DNA of 64,000 nucleotides from Nocardia mangyaensis (GCF_001886715.1 NZ_CP018082.1:6634001-6698000); one strand, 5' to 3'. Counted from the stretch's first letter, positions 1 to 8,981 are shown. Notes: a model not told the origin generated them from the sequence alone. Translations and numbers: made by a program.

Positions 1-9
1 GGCAGCGCC

Positions 10-600
10 GTGACGTTCACCGAGGCACGGTCGGCGTGGACGCGCGCGGCACACGAAGTGCTGGCCGCGACCGCGAGCCGCTTCAACAACTTCATCGTCA
101 ACACCGAGCTCGCCGAGCTGGTGCAGGAGGAGTCCGGCATCCGGACCCAGGTGAAGTGGCAGCACTGGCTACCCGTCGTGCTGGACAAGGTCGCCGAGCA
201 CTGTCACAAGAACAACGAACCGCCGCTGAGCGCGCTGTGCGTGCGCAAGAACCAGACCGTCGGCACCGGCTACCGCTACATCCTCGAACTCGCGGGCCTG
301 CCCATCCCCGACGACCTCGAGATGCACGCCGCCGCCGCCCGCTGGCAGTGCTACCAGCACTACGCCACCGACCTGCCCGCCGACGGCGGCCTCCCCACCC
401 TGCCCCCCAAGGTCGCCGCCGTCCGCCACCGCACCTCCCAGGACCTGGCCGCCACCGAGGCCGCCGAAGCGGTCGAATCCAAGCGCACCGCCACCTCCCG
501 CCAGGCAGTCACCGTCCCCAAGCCGGAACCGGTCCGCAAACCCGTCTGCCTGAACTGCCACGTAGAACTTCCAGCCAACAAGGTCTGCTACTACTGCTGA
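10..600 (+). CDS. Hypothetical protein with C-terminal zinc ribbon
   Basis: A 196-aa protein of unknown function. The first 110 residues look globular and mostly helical. Residues 115-175 form a Pro/Ala/Glu-rich linker, and the protein ends in two Cys pairs (CLNC and CYYC separated by nine residues), a zinc-ribbon-like knuckle at the extreme C-terminus. The assigned start is GTG at base 10, but the frame is open to the window edge and no ribosome binding site can be judged, so the true start may lie upstream. It reads away from the convergent cytochrome c genes. A nucleic-acid or protein contact role for the ribbon is only a guess. Confidence 0.7.
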   Translation: MTFTEARSAWTRAAHEVLAATASRFNNFIVNTELAELVQEESGIRTQVKWQHWLPVVLDKVAEHCHKNNEPPLSALCVRKNQTVGTGYRYILELAGLPIPDDLEMHAAAARWQCYQHYATDLPADGGLPTLPPKVAAVRHRTSQDLAATEAAEAVESKRTATSRQAVTVPKPEPVRKPVCLNCHVELPANKVCYYC

Positions 601-1029
601 GGCCCCGACCACACGAGGTCCGAACACTCCGCTCGAGGGTCTGAGCCTTGTCTCGCTCCGACGTCAGCTCGCGTTGGCGGTGCAGAGCACCTCGCCGACC
701 GCACCGTCGGTCTAGACGAGCGCGCCACAGCCATCCGCTCAATCCACCAGCACGACGCAGTCGGAGATCCCACCCAGCCCACGCGGACAGCGCTGCCACA
801 GCGGGCTGCTGGCCAGACCACGAAGCCCTCGTCCAGCCACGACACCAGGAAGTTCCCGGTGTCCTCACCCAACGGCTCGAGCCAGACAACGAGCGTCTTG
901 TCAGCGGGAGGGTGGGACAACACGAGCTTGGGTACCGCAAAAGCCTAGGTCACGCCACGACCGAAGGGCCACGCGACCACGGGCGACCTCCCAGCGTGAA
1001 GGTGACCCGGACACGCAGGCAGAAGCTGC
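601..1029. other. Intergenic stretch with a possible gene remnant
   Basis: About 430 bases between the zinc-ribbon gene and ccsB with no convincing intact gene. On the minus strand near 830-945 the translation reads FAVPKLVLSHPPADK and then LVVWLEPLGED, which looks like genuine coding sequence. It has an in-frame stop just upstream (TAG at about 945-947) and degenerates downstream into Ser/Arg/Cys-rich sequence with no fold-like pattern. I read it as a decayed small gene, with low certainty. No terminator was clearly seen. Confidence 0.35.
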
Positions 1030-1995
1030 TCAGTTCAGCCCGGCGTAGCTGTGCAACCCGCTGATCACCATGTTGATGATGAACAAGTTGAACAACATGG
1101 CGGTGAAGCCGGCGATGTTGATCCAGGCCGCCTTGGTGTCGCGCCAGCCGGAGGTGGCTCGGGCGTGGAGGTAGGCGGCGTAGAGGACCCAGGCGATGAA
1201 GGAGCAGGTTTCCTTGGGGTCCCAGCCCCAGAAGCGGCCCCAGGCTGCTTCGGCCCAGATGGCGCCGAGGATGACGCCCGCGCCGAAGAGGGGGAAGCCG
1301 ATGATGGTGGTCTTGTAGGCGAGTTGGTCGAGGGTGCGGGCGTCGGGGAGGCGGCGGGCGATGGTGCCGAAGAGGCTGGTGGACTCTTCACCCGCGGGCT
1401 GACGCATGCGGAACAGGTAGAGCACGCTGGCCACACCGGAGACCAGGAACACGCCGCTGCCGATGCTCACGATGGTGACGTGGATCGGCAGCCAGAACGA
1501 GCGCAGCGCGGGTACGACGGGCGCCGCGTCGGCGTAGAGCACCGTGCCTGCCAGGAACATCAGGATCAGCACGGGGACCAGCAGGAAGACCCACATCTCC
1601 CGGTAGCGCTGCGCGCGCAGGAGATACAGGCCGATCACCACGGCGGCCGCGGTGGCCATGGTGGTGAACTCGTACATGTTGCCCAGCGGGAAGCGGCTGG
1701 TGGCGAAACCGCGGAAGACGATCGATGCCACGTGCAGCACCGTGCCGACCAGCAGCACCGCGAACGCCATGTTGCCGAACCGCTCGCCGGTGGACTTGGC
1801 CGCCGGTGGCTCGATTCGGCCGGGTAGCGCGGGGTCGGCGGATGCGCCCGCGGTGACGAGCTCACGCTCGGACACCTGCTTGGCGCGCGCCGAGGCGTAC
1901 TGCACGATCAGCAGAATCGTGGCCAGGGCGTAGATCGCCATGGCGGACATGAAGGCGAAGTCGCTGTAGCGTGCCAGCGTCTCGTCGATCGGCAT
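1030..1995 (-). CDS. ccsB: Cytochrome c biogenesis protein CcsB (heme handling, CcsA/ResC family)
   Basis: A 321-aa polytopic membrane protein of system II cytochrome c maturation. With ResB it moves heme to the outer face of the membrane and ligates it to apocytochrome c. The hallmark tryptophan-rich WWD motif (WGRFWGWDPKE) is near residue 245 and conserved His residues flank membrane segments. About eight hydrophobic segments are visible. The start chosen is the ATG of MPIDETLARYSDF at 1995, which overlaps the resB stop by one base (TGATG), implying translational coupling. It is the last gene of the ccdA-resB-ccsB run and corresponds to M. tuberculosis Rv0529 by position. Confidence 0.93.
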   Translation of the reverse strand: MPIDETLARYSDFAFMSAMAIYALATILLIVQYASARAKQVSERELVTAGASADPALPGRIEPPAAKSTGERFGNMAFAVLLVGTVLHVASIVFRGFATSRFPLGNMYEFTTMATAAAVVIGLYLLRAQRYREMWVFLLVPVLILMFLAGTVLYADAAPVVPALRSFWLPIHVTIVSIGSGVFLVSGVASVLYLFRMRQPAGEESTSLFGTIARRLPDARTLDQLAYKTTIIGFPLFGAGVILGAIWAEAAWGRFWGWDPKETCSFIAWVLYAAYLHARATSGWRDTKAAWINIAGFTAMLFNLFIINMVISGLHSYAGLN

Positions 1996-3629
1996 CAGTT
2001 CTCCGTTCCCGCAGTCAGCAGGCGTGCCCGCAGTCGATCGAATTCGCCGCCCCAGCCCGCTTGATCGCTGCGGGCGAGGCCACCCATCTCTACTACGGTA
2101 CGTCGTTGACTCACGGTACCTGTCGCGGTCTCGGCGGGGTACGCCCGGATCCAGATCCGTCGACGTTTCACCAGCAGCGACACCAGCAGCCCGGCCATCA
2201 TCGTCAGCGAGCTCACCAGTACCCACTGCTGGGCGGGGTCGTGCGAGACCTGCAGGTTCACGAACTCCTGCGCGCCGTCGAAGGTCACCGTCGCGCCGCT
2301 GGGCAGGGTGGTCGACTCGCCGGGACGCAGGTTGACCCGCGCTTCCTTGGTCAGCCGACCCTGCGTGATCATCTCCTGATCCAGCGCGAACAGCGACTGC
2401 GAACGGCCGGTGTCCAGGCCGGTGTTGCCCCGGTAGATGTCGACCGCGACGGCCGGATCGTCCATCCGCGGGAACGAAGAGGTGAGCAGGCTGCCGTGGA
2501 ACATCGCGGTCGGGGCGAACAGGCCCTCGATCGCGATCTGATTCTGCTGGCGCTCTTCCTCGGTGGCGTACATGCCGCCGGGCGGGTCGATCCGCAGCAC
2601 GCCGCTGGACAGGAAGGTCTGCGCGTCGTCGGGCCGCCACTGGATGGTCTCGGTGCGGGTCTGCCCGTTCGGGAAGGTGACGGTGAAGGTCGGCGCGAAG
2701 CCGTGGCCCTGCAGGTAGACACGATCACCGGCGACCCGCAGCGGATGGTTCACCCGGAGCTCGGTGCTGCGCCAGGTATCGGTGCGCAGGTCGTCGCCGG
2801 CCTGGTAGTCGATGTTGGAGGTGAACATCTCGGCCTGGCCGGTGGGCAGGTAGTCGGCCTTGAAGTCCTTGACCCTGACGCACAACGGCGTCATCCCGGT
2901 GCCGTCGTTGACATTGCCCGCGCGGAACGAGTCGAACACCGCGGGCGAGGTGGTGCAGAAACCGGGCCCGTTGTTGGCGATCACGATGACATTGCCCTCG
3001 TAGCCGAACAGCTTGCCCAGCGCGATCGCGACCAGCAGCCCCACCAGCGACAGGTGGAAGACCAGGTTGCCGAACTCGCGCAGGTAGCCCTTCTCGGCCG
3101 ACAGCGTGATCTCGCCGTCGCGCTGGCCCGGCCGCACCTCGGTGCGCCAGCCACGCAGCTGACCGCGGGCCTGCTCGATCACCTCGTCGGCGCCACGGTC
3201 GACGGTCTCGTCGAAATGGTGCGGCAGCCGACCGAGGTTGCGCGGCGCGGGGACCGGCGGAGTGCGCAGTGCCTTGTAGTGGTCCAAGCAGCGCGGCAGG
3301 ATGCAGCCGACCAGCGAGATGAACAGCAGCACATAGATGGCGGTGAACCAGAAGCTGCCGAACACGTCGAACAGCTCGAACCGGTCCATCCACGGGCCCA
3401 GCGTCGGCCGGTCGCGGATGTACTGCTCGACCTTCTGCGTGTTCAGGCTGCGCTGCGGCAGCAACGCGCCGGGGATCGCCGCCAAGGCGAGCAGGAACAG
3501 CAGCACCAGTGCGGTGCGCATGCTGGTCAGGCCACGCCAGGTGTTACGGACGAAGGCGAACGCGCGGCCGGGCAGCGACTGTCTGCGCGGCGGTGCGGGG
3601 GATGTCGGGGGAATCAGTGTTTCGGTCAT
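1995..3629 (-). CDS. resB: Cytochrome c biogenesis protein ResB (Ccs1)
   Basis: A 544-aa ResB/Ccs1-family protein, partner of CcsB in the heme lyase complex. Three N-terminal membrane segments lie at about residues 34-55, 85-105 and 190-210. A large extracytoplasmic domain (about 215-470) follows, then a final membrane segment near 470-490 ending in a basic KRRR cluster. It starts with ATG at 3629, overlapping the ccdA stop by one base. The set needs a thioredoxin-like reductant, supplied here by the TlpA/ResA-like and CcdA neighbours. It matches Rv0528 in position and family. Confidence 0.92.
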   Translation of the reverse strand: MTETLIPPTSPAPPRRQSLPGRAFAFVRNTWRGLTSMRTALVLLFLLALAAIPGALLPQRSLNTQKVEQYIRDRPTLGPWMDRFELFDVFGSFWFTAIYVLLFISLVGCILPRCLDHYKALRTPPVPAPRNLGRLPHHFDETVDRGADEVIEQARGQLRGWRTEVRPGQRDGEITLSAEKGYLREFGNLVFHLSLVGLLVAIALGKLFGYEGNVIVIANNGPGFCTTSPAVFDSFRAGNVNDGTGMTPLCVRVKDFKADYLPTGQAEMFTSNIDYQAGDDLRTDTWRSTELRVNHPLRVAGDRVYLQGHGFAPTFTVTFPNGQTRTETIQWRPDDAQTFLSSGVLRIDPPGGMYATEEERQQNQIAIEGLFAPTAMFHGSLLTSSFPRMDDPAVAVDIYRGNTGLDTGRSQSLFALDQEMITQGRLTKEARVNLRPGESTTLPSGATVTFDGAQEFVNLQVSHDPAQQWVLVSSLTMMAGLLVSLLVKRRRIWIRAYPAETATGTVSQRRTVVEMGGLARSDQAGWGGEFDRLRARLLTAGTEN

Positions 3630-4444
3630 CAGATCGGCAGAGTCACCTCGGAGACGAACCCGTCACGCACCCAGCTGACGAACTGGTCCCATGCCCCCGT
3701 GACCAGCGCGATACCGACGGCGACGAGCATGATTCCCCCGATTACCTGGATGGTGCGCGAATTGCGCCGCAGCCAACCGACTCCGCGCAGCGCGCCCGCC
3801 GACCCGAACGCCAGGACGACGAACGGCAGGCCGAGCCCGAGGCAGTAGGCCACGATCAGCACGACGCCGCGCGCGGCGGTGGTGCCCTCGGTTCCGGCCG
3901 ACACGGCCATCACGCCCGACAGCGTCGGGCCGAGGCACGGCGTCCAGCCCAGTGCGAAAACGCCACCGAGCAAGGGCGCGCCCGCGATGCTGGTGATCCG
4001 GCGCGGCTCCATCCTGGTGTCGCGCTGCAGAGCAGGCACCAGGCCGATGAACACCAAACCCATCAGAATGGTCACCACGCCGCCGACGCGCTGCAGCAGT
4101 TCCCGGTTCACATTGAGGGTCTGGATCAGGCCGAACACGGTGGCCGTGGCCAGCACGAACACCACCGTGAAACCTGCGACGAACAGTCCGGCGGCACCGG
4201 CAACGCGCAGCTTCGCGCTGCGACGCTGCAGGGTGAGCGTGCCTGCCTGCGCGGCGGTGGCGGGCGGTGCCTCGGCACCGACCAATCCGGCGAGGTACGA
4301 CAGGTAGCCAGGCACCAACGGCACGACACACGGTGAAGCGAACGACACCAGGCCCGCGAGCAGGCAGGCACCCAGCGCCAACAGCAACGGTCCCGATGCC
4401 GCGGTCTGCTGGAAGGAATCCCCGACTGCGGCGAGCACGATCAC
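3629..4444 (-). CDS. ccdA: Cytochrome c biogenesis protein CcdA (DsbD-type thiol transporter)
   Basis: A 271-aa membrane protein that carries electrons across the membrane to keep extracytoplasmic thioredoxin-like proteins and apocytochrome c reduced. Six to seven membrane segments are visible. The conserved SFASPCVVPLVPGYLSYL motif sits at about residues 36-53, and a second Cys occurs in the GWTPCLGP motif near residue 170; these form the redox pair typical of the family. The start is GTG at 4444, within a GTGA overlap with the stop of the small upstream ORF. Corresponds to Rv0527. Confidence 0.93.
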   Translation of the reverse strand: MIVLAAVGDSFQQTAASGPLLLALGACLLAGLVSFASPCVVPLVPGYLSYLAGLVGAEAPPATAAQAGTLTLQRRSAKLRVAGAAGLFVAGFTVVFVLATATVFGLIQTLNVNRELLQRVGGVVTILMGLVFIGLVPALQRDTRMEPRRITSIAGAPLLGGVFALGWTPCLGPTLSGVMAVSAGTEGTTAARGVVLIVAYCLGLGLPFVVLAFGSAGALRGVGWLRRNSRTIQVIGGIMLVAVGIALVTGAWDQFVSWVRDGFVSEVTLPI

Positions 4445-4668
4445 TCGGTACTGTCCTCGTCACGCTGCTCGTCGCGGGGCAACGCCAGGGTGCGCTCGGA
4501 CTCGGCCGGCTCGGCCGGACCGAAGTCGAACAGACCGGCACCGGCGACGCTGCGTGGGACGGTCGCGATGCCCGCCCAACGATCGTCGACGGTCCAGCCC
4601 GCGCCATGGCGGCGGGCGCCCTGGCGGGGGCGGCACGCGGTCAGATTTCCGGGACGACGACGGCTCAC
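4441..4668 (-). CDS. Small unrecognised protein inside the cytochrome c maturation operon
   Basis: A 75-aa frame filling what would otherwise be a 220-base gap between the TlpA/ResA-like gene and ccdA. Its GTG start (4668) overlaps the upstream TGA and its own TGA overlaps the ccdA GTG, each as a GTGA tetranucleotide, exactly as elsewhere in this operon. The N-terminal half is basic (SRRRPGN, RPRQGARRHG), and the C-terminal tail is acidic and polar (about ten Glu/Asp in the last 25). No membrane segment or signal peptide is visible. I recognise no family. The double coupling supports real translation. Confidence 0.6.
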   Translation of the reverse strand: MSRRRPGNLTACRPRQGARRHGAGWTVDDRWAGIATVPRSVAGAGLFDFGPAEPAESERTLALPRDEQRDEDSTE

Positions 4669-5306
4669 TGCTTCTCCTCGGCGGCGATGCGCTCGACCAC
4701 AGGCTGCAGATCTTCTGCCAATAGCGAGCGAAGGAAGACCGCGGCGACCCGGTGCTGACGATCCAGGATCAACGTGGTCGGAATGACACTTGTGGGAAAG
4801 TTTCCGCCGAGCGCGAGCAGAGTTCGCATCGACGGGTCGTAGACGGACGGGAATTCGATGTTGTTGTCCACGACGAAGTCCTGGGCTTTGTCGCGCTGGT
4901 GGTCGCGGACGTTGATGCCCAGGAACGCGACGCCCTTGTCTCGGGTCGCCGCGTAAACCTCTTCCAATGCGGGCGCTTCGGCACGGCACGGACCGCACCA
5001 CTGCCCCCACAGATTGACGACCACGATCTGGTCCGGGAAATCGTCGACCGAGATGGTCTTTCCCTCGTTCATCAGATCGGGCCCCGACAGCGGACCGATC
5101 GTGCCGCGCGAGGCGGGCGGATCGTAGAAGATGTCGGTCTTGCCACCGGGCGAGACGAACTCGAAGGTCCCGCCGCCGGTGGCCACCGCGTCGGTACCGG
5201 TGGCGCACCCGGCCGCGGCGGCGATCACCAGCAGCGCGGACACAACGGCGCTCACCGCCCGCAGCCGATGGCCACGGGCGGATCCCGATGCGGACAGAGC
5301 GGTCAT
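4665..5306 (-). CDS. TlpA/ResA-like thioredoxin-fold lipoprotein
   Basis: A 213-aa exported disulfide reductase that probably reduces the CXXCH thiols of apocytochrome c, receiving electrons from CcdA. Residues 1-34 are a lipoprotein signal ending in lipobox AAGC (Cys34). The thioredoxin-like domain spans about 80-210 and carries the active site WCGPC (Cys104, Cys107) and the cis-Pro segment FPTSVIPTT near 173. The ATG start at 5306 gives an ATGA overlap with the stop of the histidine phosphatase gene; longer in-frame extensions lack a signal peptide. Corresponds to Rv0526. Confidence 0.9.
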   Translation of the reverse strand: MTALSASGSARGHRLRAVSAVVSALLVIAAAAGCATGTDAVATGGGTFEFVSPGGKTDIFYDPPASRGTIGPLSGPDLMNEGKTISVDDFPDQIVVVNLWGQWCGPCRAEAPALEEVYAATRDKGVAFLGINVRDHQRDKAQDFVVDNNIEFPSVYDPSMRTLLALGGNFPTSVIPTTLILDRQHRVAAVFLRSLLAEDLQPVVERIAAEEKQ

Positions 5307-6046
5307 GCGCCGTGAACCGACGGATCCGACGCGCCCGCGGGCTCGGAGTACACGATGTCCACCAGGGTATCGCCGTGATAGACCAGCGAGGTCAACGACG
5401 CCAGCGAACACTGTCGATTGCGCGGGTCGTGCCACAGGCGCTGGCCCTGCAGGAACCGGCGCAGCGTCCACACGGGCAGCTGATGCGAGACCAGCACCAC
5501 CTCGTGACCGGCCCCCTCGACACGCGCCTTGTTGACCGCGGCGAGCATGCGATGGGCGATCTGCAGGTACGGCTCGCCCCACGACGGGGTGAACGGATCG
5601 CGCAGCTTCCACCAGTGCCGGGGCTTGCGCAGCGCGCCGTCGCCCACCGAGACCCGCAGGCCCTCGAAGGTGTTGCCGGCTTCGATGAGGTTCTCGTCGG
5701 TGCGCACGATCAGGTCGTGGGCGCCCGCGATCGGGGCGGCGGTTTCCTGGGCGCGCTGCAGCGGGGAGGCGATCACCATCGAGATGTCGTGATCGGCCAG
5801 CGACCGCGCGACCGCACCGGCCTGCCCGCGCCCGGCCACCGACAGGCTGAACCCGGGCAGGCGGCCGTAGAGGATGCCGTTGGGGTTGTGCACCTCACCG
5901 TGGCGCAGCACATGCACGATGGTTTCCACCGAGTCCGGGACATCGTCGAGCGCGGGGGGCGCGGCGGCGGGCGCGGGGTGGGGCGCCTCGTCACCGTCCG
6001 CGGGCGGGGCGGTGACGAATTCTGCGTCGGGCTGGTCGGAGCTCAC
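5303..6046 (-). CDS. Histidine phosphatase superfamily protein (phosphoglycerate-mutase-like)
   Basis: A 247-aa member of the branch-1 histidine phosphatase family. The phospho-acceptor motif LRHGE contains His49, followed by the conserved [10 protein letters not shown] segment and the second catalytic His in VSHQLPVW. The first 40 residues are a Pro/Ala/Asp-rich, probably disordered extension. I chose GTG at 6046 because it makes a GTGA overlap with the hemL stop; a longer frame upstream is arginine-rich shadow. The substrate is unknown. The conserved position between hemL and the cytochrome c genes (as Rv0525) suggests a link to heme or respiration, but that is inference. Confidence 0.87.
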   Translation of the reverse strand: MSSDQPDAEFVTAPPADGDEAPHPAPAAAPPALDDVPDSVETIVHVLRHGEVHNPNGILYGRLPGFSLSVAGRGQAGAVARSLADHDISMVIASPLQRAQETAAPIAGAHDLIVRTDENLIEAGNTFEGLRVSVGDGALRKPRHWWKLRDPFTPSWGEPYLQIAHRMLAAVNKARVEGAGHEVVLVSHQLPVWTLRRFLQGQRLWHDPRNRQCSLASLTSLVYHGDTLVDIVYSEPAGASDPSVHGA

Positions 6047-7389
6047 GCTGGGGATCCTTCTGGGGTGGCGGCCGCGGCCGCGAGGGCGGCGGCGGGCAGA
6101 GCGGCGGCGATACGGTCGAACGCGTCCTCGTCGAGTGCCGCGGAGACGAACCATGCCTCGTACGCGCTCGGCGGCGCGTACACGCCCGCGTCGAGCAGGG
6201 CGTGGAAGAAGGCGGGGTAGCGCCAGGTCTGGCTCGCCTTGGCGGCGGCATAGTCGGTCACCGGACGCTCGGCGAAGAACACGCTCACCATATTGCCTGC
6301 GAACTGCACTTGATGCTCGACACCGGCCTCTGTCAGGGCTTTTGCCAGCAGCGCGCCGAGGCGATCGGCATTGCGGTCGAGCGCGGCGTACACCGCCGCG
6401 TCGGCGGCGCGCAGGGTCGCCAGCCCGGCCGCGACGGCCACCGGGTTCCCGGAGAGGGTACCCGCCTGATAGACCGGCCCCAGCGGAGCGAGGTTGTTCA
6501 TGATCTCGGCGCGGCCACCGAAGGCGGCGGCGGGCAGCCCACCGCTCATCACCTTGCCGAAGGTGTAGAGGTCACCGGCGACGCCCTCGCGTCCGTACCA
6601 CCCCGCGGCGCTGACGCGGAATCCGGTCATCACCTCGTCCATGATCAGCAGCGCGCCGTTGTCGTGCGCCAGCGTGCGCAGACCCTCGTTGAACCCGGGC
6701 AGCGGGGCGACCGCGCCCATGTTGCCCGCGGCGGCTTCGGTGATGACGCACGCGATCTGGCCGGGATGGGCCTCGAATGCGGCGGCGACGGCGGCGAGGC
6801 CGTTATAGGGCAGCACGATGGTGTCGGCGGCCTGCGCGCCGGTGACACCGGGCGAGGTCGGCAGGCCGAGCGTCGCCACACCCGAGCCCGCGTCGGCGAG
6901 CAGGGCGTCGACGTGACCGTGGTAGCAACCGGAGAACTTGATGATCTTGGACCGGCCGGTGCAGCCGCGAGCCAGGCGCACCGCGCTCATCGTGGCCTCG
7001 GTGCCGGAGTTCACCAGTCGCACCCGCTCGACCGGATCGACGCGCGCGGCGATCGCCTCGGCCAGCTCGATCTCGGCCTCGGTGGGCGCACCGAAGGACA
7101 GTCCGCTCGTGGCGGCCTGCTGTACCGCCTCGACTACGGCGGGGTGGGCGTGGCCGAGGATCATCGGGCCCCACGAGCACACCAGGTCGACGTAGTCGTT
7201 ACCGTCGGCGTCGACGAGGGTGTAGCCGTTCGCGGAGGCGATGAAGCGCGGGGTACCGCCGACCGAATTGAACGCACGGACCGGGGAATTGACACCACCC
7301 GGGATCACCGAAGCAGCCCGCTCGAAGAGCTGGGCCGAAACCGGCACCTTCGTTGAGCCGGTCGGGATCGCGCGCGGAGAAGAACTCAC
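6043..7389 (-). CDS. hemL: Glutamate-1-semialdehyde 2,1-aminomutase
   Basis: About 448 aa, a PLP enzyme that converts glutamate-1-semialdehyde to 5-aminolevulinate, the step after HemA in the C5 heme pathway. It shows the class-III aminotransferase fold: [12 protein letters not shown] near the N-terminus, the [15 protein letters not shown] phosphate-binding segment, DEVMTGFR (cofactor-ring Asp) and the Schiff-base lysine in TFGKVMSGG. The start is set at GTG 7389 ([11 protein letters not shown]); 7428 is an alternative. The gene lies about 2.4 kb from hemB, separated from it by small membrane protein genes, and heads the coupled run hemL-phosphatase-TlpA-orf-ccdA-resB-ccsB, joining heme supply to heme attachment. 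Confidence 0.95.
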   Translation of the reverse strand: MSSSPRAIPTGSTKVPVSAQLFERAASVIPGGVNSPVRAFNSVGGTPRFIASANGYTLVDADGNDYVDLVCSWGPMILGHAHPAVVEAVQQAATSGLSFGAPTEAEIELAEAIAARVDPVERVRLVNSGTEATMSAVRLARGCTGRSKIIKFSGCYHGHVDALLADAGSGVATLGLPTSPGVTGAQAADTIVLPYNGLAAVAAAFEAHPGQIACVITEAAAGNMGAVAPLPGFNEGLRTLAHDNGALLIMDEVMTGFRVSAAGWYGREGVAGDLYTFGKVMSGGLPAAAFGGRAEIMNNLAPLGPVYQAGTLSGNPVAVAAGLATLRAADAAVYAALDRNADRLGALLAKALTEAGVEHQVQFAGNMVSVFFAERPVTDYAAAKASQTWRYPAFFHALLDAGVYAPPSAYEAWFVSAALDEDAFDRIAAALPAAALAAAAATPEGSPA

Positions 7390-7594
7390 GGATTCCAGTC
7401 TCTCAGCTCGCCTCGGCGCGCCGGACAACAGGGTGGAGCACAGTGACCCAGACCGCAGCGACCCACCGACGACACGCCCGACACGCCGCCCCTATCCGCC
7501 GACGAATTCGATCTGGGCCGATTGGCCTGCGGCTACGCTGCGGGCGGCTCAGACCCTGGGCGTCTCGACATCGGCAATCTGCGGGAGGGTTTTC

Positions 7595-7981
7595 ATGCGT
7601 TTCGGCGTCACCAGTACTGCCCTGTGCACGGGGTTCACCGCGGCGGGGCTAGCCCTCGGGGCAGGCTCGGCCGCCGCCTTCACACCGCTGGCGCAGCCGG
7701 ATCGAATCGGCGCCCAGCTCAGTCGCGAGGAGACCGTCGCCCTCGGTGCCGGTCCGATTCCGGCGATCACCTCGATGTTCGTGCCCGCCAACCGGATCGG
7801 CGCCGGCCTGCACAGCGACACGGCCCTGCGCCGCGATGCCGACGGCGGCGTCCGCGCCACCCTCCGGCAGGTGGTGACGGAGGCGGCGAGTCATCCCGAC
7901 GGCACCGTCACCGTCTACCTCAACGCGCCGGGCGCCCGCGGTGGGCGCCTTCTCGACGTCTATCAGCAGTGGCCGGACTAG
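7595..7981 (+). CDS. Small secreted protein of unknown function
   Basis: A 128-aa protein with a Sec-type signal peptide (MRFG, then a hydrophobic stretch ending AGSAAA at about residue 28). The mature part is about 100 residues with no cysteines and no family I recognise. The ATG at 7595 has a GGAGG sequence about seven bases upstream, which fixes the start; longer frames reading upstream are unlikely. Its stop codon shares three bases with the stop of the convergent gene on the other strand. Confidence 0.7.
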   Translation: MRFGVTSTALCTGFTAAGLALGAGSAAAFTPLAQPDRIGAQLSREETVALGAGPIPAITSMFVPANRIGAGLHSDTALRRDADGGVRATLRQVVTEAASHPDGTVTVYLNAPGARGGRLLDVYQQWPD

Positions 7982-8187
7982 GTGTACCGGCAGGGCACTT
8001 CGGCCGAGATCGTGTGCAGGTGGCACATGAGGAGGTTGTAGATCGCGCTGGAACCGGTCTCCGGGGCGAACTCGGCGACCGGTTCGGCTACCGGCACCAC
8101 GGCGGGAGCGGCCTGGGCGGGAGCGGCCAGAGCGATCGTCGCCGTGGCGATGGCAGCGGTACAGAGTCCGGCAAAGAGCCTGGTCAT
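7978..8187 (-). CDS. Small secreted protein of unknown function
   Basis: A 69-aa precursor. Residues 1-28 form a clear signal peptide (MTRLFAGLCTAAIATATIAL, cleavage near AQA-AP). The roughly 40-residue mature part has two Cys (in LMCHLH and VPCRYT) that could form a disulfide. The ATG at 8187 is preceded by GAGGAGGA, so the longer upstream extension is rejected. It ends tail-to-tail with the plus-strand secreted protein: the sequence CTAG serves as stop for both genes. No family recognised. Confidence 0.65.
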   Translation of the reverse strand: MTRLFAGLCTAAIATATIALAAPAQAAPAVVPVAEPVAEFAPETGSSAIYNLLMCHLHTISAEVPCRYT

Positions 8188-8271
8188 CGGTTCCTCCTCG
8201 ATGCGCCCGCAGTGGACGAGCTGTCGATGTAATCGGCGAACCCCGACGCGCACATCGGAATTCGAGTTCAC

Positions 8272-8544
8272 TCAGCGCATCGGTTCGACCGGTCTCGGCG
8301 CTACAGGGCGGGCCGTCCAGATCCTGGCGACCGCGTCGATCACCAGGAGCCCGGCGACGATCACCAGCACGGTGGCGAGCATCAACAGCGGCGGCAGGTA
8401 CCGCACCGCGACGAATCCGGGCTGATCGTCGCCGGTGGCGAACTCGGTGGTGCGCCGGGCATCACCCCAACTGACCACCGCACCGACCAGGCAGACGACG
8501 GCGAGACCGAGCTCGGACAGCGCCGTGACGATCCAGCGTTTCAT
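8272..8544 (-). CDS. Small two-TM membrane protein
   Basis: A 90-aa protein with two hydrophobic helices (about residues 5-25 and 50-75), a short charged loop between them (GDARRTTEFATGDDQPG) and a Pro/Arg-rich cytoplasmic tail. The ATG at 8544 sits in an ATGA overlap with the stop of the upstream membrane gene, so the two are probably co-translated. No family recognised. Confidence 0.65.
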   Translation of the reverse strand: MKRWIVTALSELGLAVVCLVGAVVSWGDARRTTEFATGDDQPGFVAVRYLPPLLMLATVLVIVAGLLVIDAVARIWTARPVAPRPVEPMR

Positions 8545-8981
8545 CTCTGCGATCCTGCCAGGGCCGAGGTCAGCGCGGCGCGCAGGCCGGTGTGGTCGAT
8601 CGCCCAAGCCCGCACGATCTGTCCGTCGAGCAGGCGCAAGCCGATGGCACGGCGGCGACGCGGCACGCCACTGAGGTCGCCGAGCGCGCGGCCGTCCCCG
8701 GCTTCGGCGTCGTCGGCCGGCAGGACCTCGGCGATCTGGGACAGCAACAGCGTCTCGGTGCCCTGCCGCAAGGCGTCCTCGGTCAGTTCGACCCCGGCGT
8801 GCGTCCGTCCGGCGAACACCTGCAGCGCGGTGAATCCGCCCAGCGCGAGGGCGCAGAATCCGAGCGCGAACCCGTGCAGAGTGCTGCCCGTCAGCCATTC
8901 CACGAGCAGGAGGCCCCCGCACAGGGCAGGGCCGTAGGCGACGGCGCGCCAGCGCGCACCGGGTTCGACGAACAACACCAT
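8541..8981 (-). CDS. Membrane-anchored hypothetical protein
   Basis: A 146-aa protein with two closely spaced hydrophobic segments (about residues 15-32 and 37-58) and a soluble C-terminal domain of about 85 residues rich in short beta-strand-like runs (THAGVELTEDALRQGTETLL, then RRRRAIGLRLLDGQIV), reminiscent of small bacterial PH-like domains. That comparison is by pattern only. The start was taken as the ATG at 8981; an upstream extension is Pro/Arg-rich and unlikely. It overlaps the downstream two-TM gene by four bases. Confidence 0.6.
   Translation of the reverse strand: MVLFVEPGARWRAVAYGPALCGGLLLVEWLTGSTLHGFALGFCALALGGFTALQVFAGRTHAGVELTEDALRQGTETLLLSQIAEVLPADDAEAGDGRALGDLSGVPRRRRAIGLRLLDGQIVRAWAIDHTGLRAALTSALAGSQR

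Noticed and set aside
1971..3848. A 625-codon plus-strand frame over resB
   Set aside because: Antisense to the ResB gene, His/Arg/Gln-rich with no motif.
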